Shown: positions 17,087-24,999, counted from the first letter of the stretch. The stretch: DNA of 64,000 nt from Streptomyces spiroverticillatus (GCA_014650415.1 BMUX01000004.1:434001-498000); one strand, 5' to 3'. The notes: a model not told the origin generated them from the letters alone. Program-made: numbers and translations.

Positions 17087-17125
17087 ATGTGTGACATTTT
17101 ATTGAAGTGCGGACGGGTCCGGCAA
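17087..17125 (-). promoter_or_regulatory. Promoter and operator of the deaminase-epimerase-dehydrogenase unit
   Basis: On the minus strand TTGCCG (17125-17120), an 18-base spacer and TAAAAT (17101-17096). Overlapping the -10 box is ATGTCACACAT (17097-17087), an ATGT-CAC-ACAT palindrome. The same ATGTCACACA core is at 20232-20241 before the dehydrogenase genes. A GntR/FCD factor is the expected binder. Confidence 0.6.
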
Positions 17126-17167
17126 GAGGGCCTGGGCACGAACTGCGTACCTTCCGCCTCTCGTTGC

Positions 17168-18601
17168 TCAGTCTTCTGCCAGTTGCTCCAGGGTGACGGG
17201 GCAGGCCAGCGGGCGGCGCGATGCGGTGTCGCCCGCGCCTCCCGCCAGGCACGCGACGGCGGCCCCGCACATCCGGCCCTGGCACCAGCCCATGCCGGCG
17301 CGGGTGAGGAGTTTGACGGTACGGGCGTCACGTGCACCCAACTCCGCCACGGCCTCCCGTACTTGACCGGCGGTGACCTCCTCGCAGCGGCAGACGTCGG
17401 TGTCGTCGTCCAGCCATGCGGTCCAGCCGGGGCGCGGCGCGTGGGCGACGGCCATGGCGTCGGCGAAGCCACGCAGCCGGTCCCGGCGGCGGGCCCGGGA
17501 CGTCCGGCCCCTCCCGTCCCTTCCGGCGATGTCGAGTGCCGCCAACTCACCCTCCAACAGGGCGAGTTCCGCGCCGCCGACACCTCCGCTCTCACCGGCG
17601 GACCACACACCGGTCACGGTGGTGCGCTGCCGGTCGTCGACGACCAGGGCGTGGGTGCCGTCGGGGGTGAGGCGGGTGGCGCAGCCGATGCCGGTGGCGG
17701 GTTCGAGCTGCGGGACGAGTCCGTGGCCCACCGCGAGGGCATTGCAGGGGATCCGCCTCTCCGTGCCGGGCACGGGCCGCCAGTCGCGGTCCAGGCGCAT
17801 GACGGTGACGGCTTCGACGCGGTCCTTGCCGTGCACTTCGGTGACGGCGCTGCGGGTGCGCACGGGTATGCGGTGGCGCAGGAGTGCGGCGGCGTGCACC
17901 GCCCCCTCGGCCAGCTTGCCGGGGTTGGCGGCGAGGGTGGCGGGACGGCGGGTGTATCCGACGTAACCGCTCGCTTCGAGAACCGCGGGTATCTCCGCCC
18001 CGGCGGCGGCGAGCGACCCCGCGACGGCGAGCAGCAGGGGCCCGCTCCCGGCGACGACGACCCGCTGTCCGGGCAGGACGAGCCCGGCCTTGAGCATGGC
18101 CTGCGCGCCACCGGCCCCCACGACTCCGGGCAAGGTCCAGCCGGGGAAGGGGAGTTGGCGTTCGTACGCCCCGGTGGCGAGCAGGAGCTTGGCCGCCCGT
18201 ACGGTACGGCGCTGATCGGCGCCGTCGGGTCCGAGGGCGGCGTGCACCGACCACTCCCCCGCCGCGCCGGTGACGGCCCAGACGTGGTGCTCGGCGAGGT
18301 GGTCGACGCGTCCGGCGGCGACGAGCGCCTCCAGGCGCGCGGCCCGGTCGGCGTACGCCTGCCAGGCGTGGTGCAGGGCCTCGGGGCGGCGGGCGCCCAG
18401 GCCGGGGGCGGGGTGCCGGTAGAACTGGCCGCCGGTGCGGGCGGCGGAGTCCAGCAGGGCGACCCGCAGGCCGAGCCGCCCGGCGGCGACGGCGGCCGCC
18501 AGCCCGGCGGGACCCGCGCCGACGACGGCGAGGTCGTACGGGGCGTCGTCGCAAGCGTCTGGTGCGGCGGGGACGGTGTCGTCAGACGGCAAGGTCGGCA
18601 C
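17168..18601 (-). CDS. FAD/NAD-linked subunit with BFD [2Fe-2S] domain of a hydroxyproline dehydrogenase
   Basis: A 477-residue pyridine-nucleotide-disulphide-oxidoreductase-fold subunit. It has an N-terminal FAD motif VVGAGPAGLAAAVAA (about residue 25), a second nucleotide motif VVAGSGPLLLAVAGSLAAAG, and a C-terminal BFD-like iron-sulphur segment with cysteines in DVCRCEEV and GWCQGRMCG. It corresponds to the alpha subunit of multisubunit dye-linked D-amino-acid/opine dehydrogenases. It overlaps the small ferredoxin-type gene by 20 bases, and the DAO-type subunit lies further upstream. Together these would oxidise cis-4-hydroxy-D-proline and pass electrons to the respiratory chain (inference from context and the family). 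Confidence 0.8.
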   Translation of the reverse strand: MPTLPSDDTVPAAPDACDDAPYDLAVVGAGPAGLAAAVAAGRLGLRVALLDSAARTGGQFYRHPAPGLGARRPEALHHAWQAYADRAARLEALVAAGRVDHLAEHHVWAVTGAAGEWSVHAALGPDGADQRRTVRAAKLLLATGAYERQLPFPGWTLPGVVGAGGAQAMLKAGLVLPGQRVVVAGSGPLLLAVAGSLAAAGAEIPAVLEASGYVGYTRRPATLAANPGKLAEGAVHAAALLRHRIPVRTRSAVTEVHGKDRVEAVTVMRLDRDWRPVPGTERRIPCNALAVGHGLVPQLEPATGIGCATRLTPDGTHALVVDDRQRTTVTGVWSAGESGGVGGAELALLEGELAALDIAGRDGRGRTSRARRRDRLRGFADAMAVAHAPRPGWTAWLDDDTDVCRCEEVTAGQVREAVAELGARDARTVKLLTRAGMGWCQGRMCGAAVACLAGGAGDTASRRPLACPVTLEQLAED

Positions 18602-18917
18602 GCCCGGTTCCTTCCTGGGTGGTGACGGCGTCGCCCGGGCGGGCCGGGACGAGGCAAGCGCGTTGGTTCGGGCGGGAGTTGACGGTGGCGAGGCAGTCGT
18701 AGCAGGACCCGATCCCGCAGAACGCGCCGCGCGGGCGGCCGTCCCGCCGGGTGGTGCGCCAGGAGAGGATCCCGGCGGCCCAGAGCGCGGCGGCGACGCT
18801 CTGGCCGGGCAGGGCGGGGAGCGGACGGCCGTCGAGGGTGATCTCGAAGGCGGGATCGGGGGTGGCGTGGGCGAGGTCGAGGGGGGTGCGGGAGGTGTCG
18901 CGGGGATTGCGGCTCAT
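18582..18917 (-). CDS. Small (2Fe-2S) ferredoxin-type subunit of a hydroxyproline dehydrogenase
   Basis: A 111-residue protein with one plant-type [2Fe-2S] fold (Fer2_4). Cysteines in AFCGIGSCYDCLATV (about residues 68-76) plus the later QRACLVPARPGD cysteine match the cluster ligands. It is the electron-carrying small subunit that accompanies the two flavin subunits on either side. The stop lies inside the start of the alpha-subunit gene (20-base overlap), implying equal translation. The 114-base gap to the DAO-type gene upstream contains no other gene. Confidence 0.8.
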   Translation of the reverse strand: MSRNPRDTSRTPLDLAHATPDPAFEITLDGRPLPALPGQSVAAALWAAGILSWRTTRRDGRPRGAFCGIGSCYDCLATVNSRPNQRACLVPARPGDAVTTQEGTGRADLAV

Positions 18918-19031
18918 GGCCGGCCTTTCGGTCGGAGCCCCCAGCAGGCGAGGGCGCGGGTACGGCGACGGGAGCTGGGGCGGCGGGCGGACGGCGGAGG
19001 CAGGCCGGCACCGTCACACCCGCCCCCGCCG

Positions 19032-20222
19032 TCACACCACCCCCGCCCCCACCCCGAACCTCTCCGGCCGGAAGGCCTCCGCGAGCGTCGGCGCCCCGAC
19101 CGGGAGCCCGCCCGAGGGCCCCGCCGTCCCGCCCGTGAGCGCGTTCGCCACGAACAGGCCGGTCGCCGGTGCCAGCCCGACGCCAGCCCCCTCGTGCCCG
19201 CACGCCTGGAAGAGGCCCGGCACCCGTGCGTCCGCCCCGATCGCCGGGAGATGGTCCGGCAGGTACGGCCGGAACCCGTGGTACGTCCGCATCACCCGCA
19301 CCCCCTTCAGCACCGGGAACAGCTCCCCCGCCTGCCGCGCCAGCCTCCGCAGCACCTCCACCGACAGCGACCGGTCGAAACCGACCCGCTCCCGGCTCGC
19401 CCCGATGAGCACCGGCCCGGCGGCGGTTCCCTCCACCACGGCGGAGGTCTGGAGCGCGGCGGACCCGCTGGCCACGTCGGCGACGTAGTCGGCCGCGTAC
19501 ACCTTGCGCCGTACGACGCGCGGCAGCGGCTCGGTGACCAGGACGAATCCCCGTCGGGGCAGCACCGGGAGCTCGGTCCCGGCGAGCGCGGCGATCTGGC
19601 CGCCCCAGGTTCCGGCGGCGTTGACCACGGCGGGGGCGAGGAGGTCGCCGCGCGGGGTGCGCACGCCTCGTACCGCACCGTCGGGCCCGCGCAGGACGGC
19701 CGTGACCTCCTCGCCCAGCCTCAGCTCGGCACCCGAGGCCCTGAGCAGGTGGGCGGCGGCGAGCGCGGGCTGGACCTGGGCGTCCTGCGGGTAGTGGACG
19801 CCGCCCGGGAGGCCGGGGGCGAGGTGGGGTTCGAGGTCGTGCAGGGCGTCTGCGCCCTCGATGTCCTGGCAGGTCACGCCCGCCTCGCGCTGTGTGGTGG
19901 CGAAGGTGCGCAGGGCGTCGAGCCCGTGCCCGGTGGTGGCGACGACGAGGCCGCCCTTGGGCTCGTACTCGATCCGCTCCGGGAATTCCTCGGCCAGCTC
20001 GCGCCACAGTCTCGTGGACAGCAGCGCGAGGTCGAGCTCGGGGCCCGGCTCCTTGTCGGAGACGAGCAGGTTGCCCTCGCCGGCGCCGGTCGTGCCGCCC
20101 GCGACGGGGCCGCGGTCGACGACGACGACACTCAGGCCGGAGCGGGCGGCATAGAAGGCGCAGGCCGCGCCGACCACTCCGGCTCCGACGACGACAACAT
20201 CAAAGGGGCGTCTCGTGAACAC
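19032..20222 (-). CDS. DAO-type FAD oxidoreductase, probable cis-4-hydroxy-D-proline dehydrogenase catalytic subunit
   Basis: A 396-residue DadA/glycine-oxidase-like flavoprotein. The N-terminal Rossmann motif is VVVVGAGVVGAACAFYAARSG, a GTTGAGEGNLLVSDK segment follows, and the FAD-closing motif near the end is ACGHEGAGVGLAPATG. It should oxidise cis-4-hydroxy-D-proline to pyrroline-4-hydroxy-2-carboxylate. The GTG start at 20222 gives homology from residue 6. No convincing ribosome-binding site is visible; the operator ATGTCACACA ends only ten bases upstream, so a leaderless transcript is possible. It heads the dehydrogenase operon. Confidence 0.82.
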   Translation of the reverse strand: MFTRRPFDVVVVGAGVVGAACAFYAARSGLSVVVVDRGPVAGGTTGAGEGNLLVSDKEPGPELDLALLSTRLWRELAEEFPERIEYEPKGGLVVATTGHGLDALRTFATTQREAGVTCQDIEGADALHDLEPHLAPGLPGGVHYPQDAQVQPALAAAHLLRASGAELRLGEEVTAVLRGPDGAVRGVRTPRGDLLAPAVVNAAGTWGGQIAALAGTELPVLPRRGFVLVTEPLPRVVRRKVYAADYVADVASGSAALQTSAVVEGTAAGPVLIGASRERVGFDRSLSVEVLRRLARQAGELFPVLKGVRVMRTYHGFRPYLPDHLPAIGADARVPGLFQACGHEGAGVGLAPATGLFVANALTGGTAGPSGGLPVGAPTLAEAFRPERFGVGAGVV

Positions 20223-20231
20223 ATCAGTAAT

Positions 20232-20241
20232 ATGTCACACA
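20232..20241. promoter_or_regulatory. ATGTCACACA element before the hydroxyproline dehydrogenase genes
   Basis: AT-rich TAATATGTCACACAAC with the TGT-CAC-ACA palindrome, matching the operator at 17087-17097. It sits 10-20 bases before the GTG start. The shared element in two separate units supports common control. Confidence 0.5.
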
Positions 20242-20290
20242 ACACTTGGGGTGCCAAGGGTTCTTGAGACGCCTGATTCTCAACTGTCCC

Positions 20291-20752
20291 TCAGTGCTCG
20301 GCGGTTCCCCCCGCCTCACGAGCATCGGAGAGCACGGCGATGCCGTCCAGCTCCACGAGTGCCTGTACGTCCCAGAGCCGGACCGTGCCGATCACGGCCA
20401 TCGCCGGGTAGTCGCGTCCGGCCAACCGCCGCCAGATCCGCCCGAGTTCGGGGGCGTGCTCTCGGTAGTCGGCGACGTCGGTGGCGTAGACGGTCACCCG
20501 GGCCAGGTCGGCGGGGGTGCCGCCGGTGTCGGCGAGGGCGGCCAGGAGGTTGGTGAGCGCCGTCTCGAACTGCTCGACCAGCGTCTCCCCCACCACCTTG
20601 CCCGCCCCGTCGAGGGCGGTCTGCCCGGCGAGGAACACCAGCCGGGAGCCGGTGGCGGCGACGCTGACGGCGTGCGAGAAGCCGGTGGGCGGGGAGAGTT
20701 CGGCGGGGTTGTGGCGCTGGAGGCGTCCGCCGGTGTCGTCTGCGGGGGTCAT
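20291..20752 (-). CDS. RidA/YjgF family enamine/imine deaminase
   Basis: A 153-residue RidA-type protein; the family hydrolyses reactive enamines and imines. Typical features are GFSHAVSVA near the N-terminus, VFLAGQTALDG, the middle QFETALTNLLAALADTGGTPADLARVT and DVQALVELDGIAVL. The usual Arg before the last strand appears as GTVRLWDVQALVE. The ATG at 20752 overlaps the acyl-CoA dehydrogenase stop (ATGA), so the two are coupled. RidA-like genes occur in 2-aminobenzoyl-CoA clusters, where imine or enamine hydrolysis would release ammonia; that role is inferred here from the neighbours. Confidence 0.85.
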   Translation of the reverse strand: MTPADDTGGRLQRHNPAELSPPTGFSHAVSVAATGSRLVFLAGQTALDGAGKVVGETLVEQFETALTNLLAALADTGGTPADLARVTVYATDVADYREHAPELGRIWRRLAGRDYPAMAVIGTVRLWDVQALVELDGIAVLSDAREAGGTAEH

Positions 20753-21930
20753 CGTGCGTACAGCTCCTTCGCGATGATGGTGCGCTGGACCTCGGTGGCG
20801 CCTTCGTAGATGCGGGGTGCGCGCACCTCCCGGTAGAGGTGTTCCAGCAGGTGGCCGCGTTGCAGGGCGCGTGCGCCGTGCAGTTGGACGGCCGCGTCCA
20901 CGACGTACTGGGCGGCTTCGGTGGCGAAGAGTTTCGCCATGGCGGAACTCCGGGGCACGTCCGGTTCGTTCCTGTCGTACGCGGCGGCGGCCGCGTAGAC
21001 GAGCAGCCGGGCGGCCTCGGTCCGCGTGGCCATCTCGGCGACCTGATGGGCGACGGACTGGAGGTTCTTGAGCGGCCCGCCGAAGGCGGTGCGGGTGGCG
21101 GTGTGCGCGAGCGTGGCGTCGAGTGCGGCCTGCGCCATGCCGACCGCGAACGCGCCCACGCTGGGGCGGAAGAGGTTCAGGGTGTCCATGGCGACCCGGA
21201 ACCCCTGGTCGGGCGCGCCGATCACGTCGTCCGGCGTGACGCGCACGCGGTCGAAGGCGAGCGCGCCGATGGGGTGCGGGGAGAGCATGTCGAGCGCGCT
21301 GCCGGTGAGCCCGGGCCGGTCGGCGGGCACCAGGAAAGCGGTGATGCCTCGCGCGCCCGCATCCGGTGTCGTACGGGCGAAGACGGTGTAGAAGTCGGCG
21401 TACGGGGCGTTGGAGATCCAGCACTTCTCGCCGCTCAGCAGCCAGCCGCCGGCCCTGCCCCCGTCCTGGTCCGGGTCCTGGCCGTGGTCGTGGTCCTGGT
21501 CCTGGCCGTGGTCCTGGTCCGGGTCCGGGTCCGCCCGCAGCTCCAGGGCCGCCGCGTCCGAGCCCGCGCCCGGCTCGCTGAGCGCGAATCCGGCGACGAG
21601 GCGGCCCTCCCGTACCCCTGGAAGCCAGCGTGCGCGCTGGGCGTCGGTGCCCGCACGGGCGACCGGGGACGCGCCGAGCCCCTGGAGCGCGAGGGCGGTC
21701 TCCGCCTCCGTGCAGCCGTGGGCGAGGGACTCCCGCATGAGGCACAGGTCGAGCGCGCCGGAGGAGAAGAGCCGCTCCAGCAGGCCGAGTTCGCCGAGGG
21801 CGGCGACCAGGGGGCGGTTGAGCCGCCCCGGCTCGCCCTTCTCCGCCAGAGGGCGCAACCGCTCCGCGGCGAGCGCACGCAACTCCTCGCACCACTCGCG
21901 CTGCTGCGGTTCCAGGGCGAATCCGGGCAT
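20749..21930 (-). CDS. Acyl-CoA dehydrogenase
   Basis: A 393-residue FAD-dependent acyl-CoA dehydrogenase with the family's N-terminal helices, a middle beta domain (FALSEPGAGSDAA, CWISN) and C-terminal helices. The catalytic Glu is in IYEGATEVQRTIIAKEL (about residue 376). An Asp/Gln/His-rich insert (about residues 133-158) encoded by a 6-base repeat interrupts a surface loop of the beta domain. First gene of a two-gene unit with RidA. Its promoter resembles that of the enoyl-CoA hydratase gene ten kilobases away. A role in dehydrogenating a ring-reduced aminobenzoyl-CoA derivative is inferred. Confidence 0.88.
   Translation of the reverse strand: MPGFALEPQQREWCEELRALAAERLRPLAEKGEPGRLNRPLVAALGELGLLERLFSSGALDLCLMRESLAHGCTEAETALALQGLGASPVARAGTDAQRARWLPGVREGRLVAGFALSEPGAGSDAAALELRADPDPDQDHGQDQDHDHGQDPDQDGGRAGGWLLSGEKCWISNAPYADFYTVFARTTPDAGARGITAFLVPADRPGLTGSALDMLSPHPIGALAFDRVRVTPDDVIGAPDQGFRVAMDTLNLFRPSVGAFAVGMAQAALDATLAHTATRTAFGGPLKNLQSVAHQVAEMATRTEAARLLVYAAAAAYDRNEPDVPRSSAMAKLFATEAAQYVVDAAVQLHGARALQRGHLLEHLYREVRAPRIYEGATEVQRTIIAKELYAR
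21460..21533. repeat. Hexanucleotide repeat coding an Asp-rich insert
   Basis: About twelve tandem GAC-CNN units (GACCAG, GACCAC, GACCCG on the minus strand) code alternating Asp with Gln, His or Pro inside the acyl-CoA dehydrogenase. The frame is kept. The periodic structure suggests expansion by slippage. Confidence 0.85.
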
Positions 21931-21961
21931 CTGCGGCCCCTCTCAGCTCGCGCATCCCGCG

Positions 21962-21995
21962 TTTATCGCGGACCGTTGACTGTCGTCACCGTCAC
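21962..21995 (-). promoter_or_regulatory. Promoter of the acyl-CoA dehydrogenase/RidA unit
   Basis: On the minus strand tandem GTGACG boxes (21995-21984), then a 16-base spacer containing AGTCA and GATAAA (21967-21962), about 30 bases before the start codon. The same layout GTGACG-N2-AGTCA-N9-GATA is found before the enoyl-CoA hydratase gene at 32025-31998. Confidence 0.5.
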
Positions 21996-22078
21996 GATAC
22001 GCTCGGGAGGGCCCGTACTACAGGCGACCGCACTCACGCACCGCGCCACCCGCACCGCGTACCGCGTACCGCTGCACC

Positions 22079-22124
22079 TTCTGGTGCACCTATTGGTGCG
22101 CTTTCTGGTGCACTTTCTGGACAC
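22079..22124. repeat. Four imperfect 11-12 bp units upstream of the CoA ligase
   Basis: Units TTCTGGTGCACC, TATTGGTGCGC, TTTCTGGTGCAC and TTTCTGGACAC follow one another at about one helical turn each, 97-142 bases before the ligase start. They lie in the divergent region between the acyl-CoA dehydrogenase and the ligase. They could be a regulator-binding array; PaaX is the local candidate. Confidence 0.5.
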
Positions 22125-22220
22125 GTCACCACAGCGCCCGTACCACCGCACGGCAGGATCACCCACCCGTCAGACCGTCAGTCGCAACCGGACTGCCCGC
22201 TGCAAGGGGGCCAACCCGTC

Positions 22221-23957
22221 ATGGCCATGGAGCTGCACCCCTCGGCCCACACCGACACCTTCCCGCGCGACCACCTGCCGCCCGCCGAGCAGTGGCCCGA
22301 GCTCCGCTTCGAGCTGCCGGGGCTCCAGTACCCCGACCGGCTCAACTGCGGCGCCGAACTCGTCGACCGCCCGCTGGCGGAGTTCCGCTCGGACCGTCCC
22401 GCGCTGCGCATGCTGGACGGCGAGGTCTGGTCGTACGGCGAACTGCGCGAGCACACGGACCAGATCGCGCACGTGCTCACCGAGGACCTGGGGATCGTGC
22501 CGGGCAACCGCGTCCTGCTGCGCGGCCCGACCACGCCCTGGCTGGTGGCCTGCTGGCTGGCGGTGATGAAGGCGGGCGCGGTGGCGGTCACCGTACTGGC
22601 CCAGCAGCGGGCCGCCGAGCTGACCACGATCTGCGAGATCGCGCAGGTCAGCCATGCCCTGTGCGACGTACGGACGCTGGACGACCTGGTGAAGGCGGGG
22701 GTGCCGGGGCTGCTGACCACGGCGTTCGGCGGGGATGCGCCGGACGACCTGGTGCGGCGGGCGGCGATCAAGCCGCCGCTGTTCGAGGCGGTGGCCACGG
22801 CGGCGGACGACGTGGCGCTGATCGCGTTCACGTCGGGGACGACGGGCCGCCCCAAGGGGTGCATGCACTTCCACCGCGACGTGCTGGCCATCGCCGATAC
22901 CTTCGCACAGTACGTACTGCGACCGGAGCCGGACGACGTGTTCGCGGGGAGCCCGCCGCTCGGCTTCACCTTCGGGCTCGGCGGCCTGGTGATCTTCCCG
23001 CTCCGGGTGGGCGCTTCGACGCTGCTGCTGGAACAGGCGGGCCCGCGCGAGCTGTTGCCCGCTCTGGCCGAGCACCAGGTGTCGGTGCTGTTCACCGCGC
23101 CGACCGCGTACCGGATCATGCTGGACGAACTGGCGGACCCGAAGGTCTCGCACGACCTGAGCGCGCTGCGCCGCTGTGTGTCGGCGGGCGAGAACCTCCC
23201 GGCGGCAACCTGGCAGGCCTGGTACGAGCAGACCGGCGTACGCGTCATCAACGGCATCGGTGCCACCGAACTCCTGCACATCTTCATCTCGGCGGCGGAC
23301 GACGACATCCGCCCCGGCACCACGGGGAAGCCGGTGCCGGGCTGGCAGGCGCGCGTGGTGGACGCCGACGGCGCCGAGGTGCCGGACGGCGAGCCGGGGC
23401 TGCTCGCGGTGCGCGGCCCGGTGGGCTGCCGCTACCTCGCGGACGAACGCCAGCAGGTGTACGTACGGCACGGCTGGAACCTCACCGGCGACACGTACGT
23501 GCGTGATGCGGACGGCTACTTCCGCTACGTCGCGCGCGCGGACGACATGATCGTGTCCGCCGGGTACAACATCGCGGGCCCCGAGGTCGAGGACGCACTG
23601 CTGCGTCACCCCGACGTGCTGGAGGCGGCGGTGGTCGGCCGGGCGGACGAGCTGCGCGGGCAGGTGGTCGCCGCGTACGTGGTGCTGCGGGAGGGGGTGC
23701 CGCGCAGCGAGGAGAGGGTGGCGCTGCTGCGGGACTTCGTGAAGGCGGAGCTGGTGCCGTACAAGTGCCCGCGAGAGATCGTCTTCCTGGACGTGCTGCC
23801 GCGCACCCCGACGGGCAAGCTCCAGCGCTTCCGGCTGCGGAATGCGGGTGGGCCGTGGCCTGCGGGCAATGGGGCGGGGGTTCCGGGTGTGCCGGGGGCC
23901 GGGATGCCGGGTGCGTCCGGGACCGGCATGCCGGGTGCGTCCGGGACCGTACAGTGA
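22221..23957 (+). CDS. AMP-forming CoA ligase, probable 2-aminobenzoate/benzoate-CoA ligase
   Basis: A 578-residue ANL-superfamily enzyme that activates an aromatic acid to its CoA thioester with ATP. The P-loop TSGTTGRPKG is at residues 204-213. The A5-type motif is GIGATELLHIFISA, the A7 region WNLTGDTYVRDADG, and the C-terminal lysine is in RTPTGKLQRFR. The overall pattern resembles benzoate/2-aminobenzoate-CoA ligases. The ATG at 22221 follows an AGGGGG-type ribosome site. Beyond residue about 545 the protein ends in Gly/Pro/Ala repeats (GAGMPGASGTGMPGASGTVQ), which are not part of the family. A PaaX regulator gene starts five bases after its stop. Substrate choice between benzoate and aminobenzoate rests on the monooxygenase/OYE fusion at 28746-31136. 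Confidence 0.82.
   Translation: MAMELHPSAHTDTFPRDHLPPAEQWPELRFELPGLQYPDRLNCGAELVDRPLAEFRSDRPALRMLDGEVWSYGELREHTDQIAHVLTEDLGIVPGNRVLLRGPTTPWLVACWLAVMKAGAVAVTVLAQQRAAELTTICEIAQVSHALCDVRTLDDLVKAGVPGLLTTAFGGDAPDDLVRRAAIKPPLFEAVATAADDVALIAFTSGTTGRPKGCMHFHRDVLAIADTFAQYVLRPEPDDVFAGSPPLGFTFGLGGLVIFPLRVGASTLLLEQAGPRELLPALAEHQVSVLFTAPTAYRIMLDELADPKVSHDLSALRRCVSAGENLPAATWQAWYEQTGVRVINGIGATELLHIFISAADDDIRPGTTGKPVPGWQARVVDADGAEVPDGEPGLLAVRGPVGCRYLADERQQVYVRHGWNLTGDTYVRDADGYFRYVARADDMIVSAGYNIAGPEVEDALLRHPDVLEAAVVGRADELRGQVVAAYVVLREGVPRSEERVALLRDFVKAELVPYKCPREIVFLDVLPRTPTGKLQRFRLRNAGGPWPAGNGAGVPGVPGAGMPGASGTGMPGASGTVQ
23904..23949. repeat. 24-bp direct repeat at the 3' end of the CoA ligase
   Basis: Two identical 22-base copies (23904-23925 and 23928-23949) with a 24-base period code MPGASGTG twice at the C-terminus. 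Shorter related units (GTGCCGGG) precede them, suggesting slippage expansion of a tail. Confidence 0.85.
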
Positions 23958-23961
23958 TCGC

Positions 23962-24843
23962 GTGGCTGACCTGCACACTCCTCGCTCGCTGATCATCACG
24001 CTGTACGGCGCCTACGGGCGCGGCGGCCCCGGCCTTCTCCGGGGCGGCGGTGACGTGCCCATGCCCGTGGCGGAGCTGATCCGGCTGCTCGCGGCGGTGG
24101 GTGTGGACGCGCCGTCCGTACGGTCGGCGGTCTCGCGCCTCAAGCGGCGCGGGCTGCTGGAGTCGGCGCGGACACCGGAGGGGGCGGCCGGGTACGCGCT
24201 GTCCGGCGACGCCCGCCAACTGCTGGACGACGGGGACCGCCGCATTTACGCCGGTACGGAGCCGAGCCTGGCGGACGGGTGGGTGCTGGCGGTGTTCTCC
24301 GTGCCGGAGGCCGAGCGTGCGAAGCGGCACGTGCTGCGCTCGCGGCTGGCGCGGCTGGGCTTCGGGACGGCGGCGCCGGGGGTGTGGATCGCGCCGGGGG
24401 GCCTGTACGAGGAGACCCGGCACACGCTGGAGCGGCTGCAACTGGCGGAGTACGTCGAGCTGTTCCGGGGCGATCACCTGGGGTTCGCGGCGACGCGGGA
24501 CTCGGTGGCGCGGTGGTGGGATCTGGCGGAGATCGCGGAGTTGCACCATGCGTTTCTGGAGCGGCACGAGCCGGTGTTGCGGGGGTGGGAGGCGGGGGGT
24601 CCGGAGGGGCCGGGGAGCCCGGGGGGCGTGCGGGCAGATACGGGTGCGACGGATGTTTCGGAACGGGCCTACCGGGACTACCTGTTGGCGCTCGACTCGT
24701 GGCGGCACCTGCCCTACGCGGACCCGGGCCTGCCTGCCGAACTGCTGCCGAAGGACTGGCCCGGGGGGCGGTCGGCGGAGGTCTTCGCGGGGCTTCATGC
24801 ACGGCTGCGGGACGCGGGGGCGGAGTTCGTGCGGGGGGTGTAG
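23962..24843 (+). CDS. PaaX family transcriptional regulator
   Basis: A 293-residue PaaX-type repressor. The N-terminal winged helix starts SLIITLYGAYGRGG and contains APSVRSAVSRLKRRGLLES. The central domain has GWVLAVFSVPEAERAKRHVLRSRLARLGFG, and the C-terminal part YRDYLLALDSWRHLPYADPGLP is the family signature. PaaX proteins respond to aryl-CoA thioesters, so it likely senses the product of the CoA ligase directly upstream. The GTG at 23962 is four bases after the ligase stop, so translation is probably coupled. A low-complexity Gly/Pro insert (about residues 212-230) is present. Confidence 0.88.
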   Translation: MADLHTPRSLIITLYGAYGRGGPGLLRGGGDVPMPVAELIRLLAAVGVDAPSVRSAVSRLKRRGLLESARTPEGAAGYALSGDARQLLDDGDRRIYAGTEPSLADGWVLAVFSVPEAERAKRHVLRSRLARLGFGTAAPGVWIAPGGLYEETRHTLERLQLAEYVELFRGDHLGFAATRDSVARWWDLAEIAELHHAFLERHEPVLRGWEAGGPEGPGSPGGVRADTGATDVSERAYRDYLLALDSWRHLPYADPGLPAELLPKDWPGGRSAEVFAGLHARLRDAGAEFVRGV

Positions 24844-24999
24844 GGGGTTCGGAGGCGGGCCGGGCGGGCCGGGGGTCCGGGAGGCAGGAGGCTCGGACGC
24901 GGGGCTCGGATGCGGGCCGACGGGCGCATTCGTACGACAAATTCCCGCGCCTGTGGATACTTGCGCGCACGGTTCTCGGCAGTCTGCGCATGATGAGGC

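Noticed and set aside
19011..19037. Two CGTCACAC copies near the end of the DAO-type gene, similar to the ATGTCACACA operator
   Set aside because: They lack the TGT/ACA symmetry, are GC-rich and overlap the gene end; more likely chance within a C-rich stretch.
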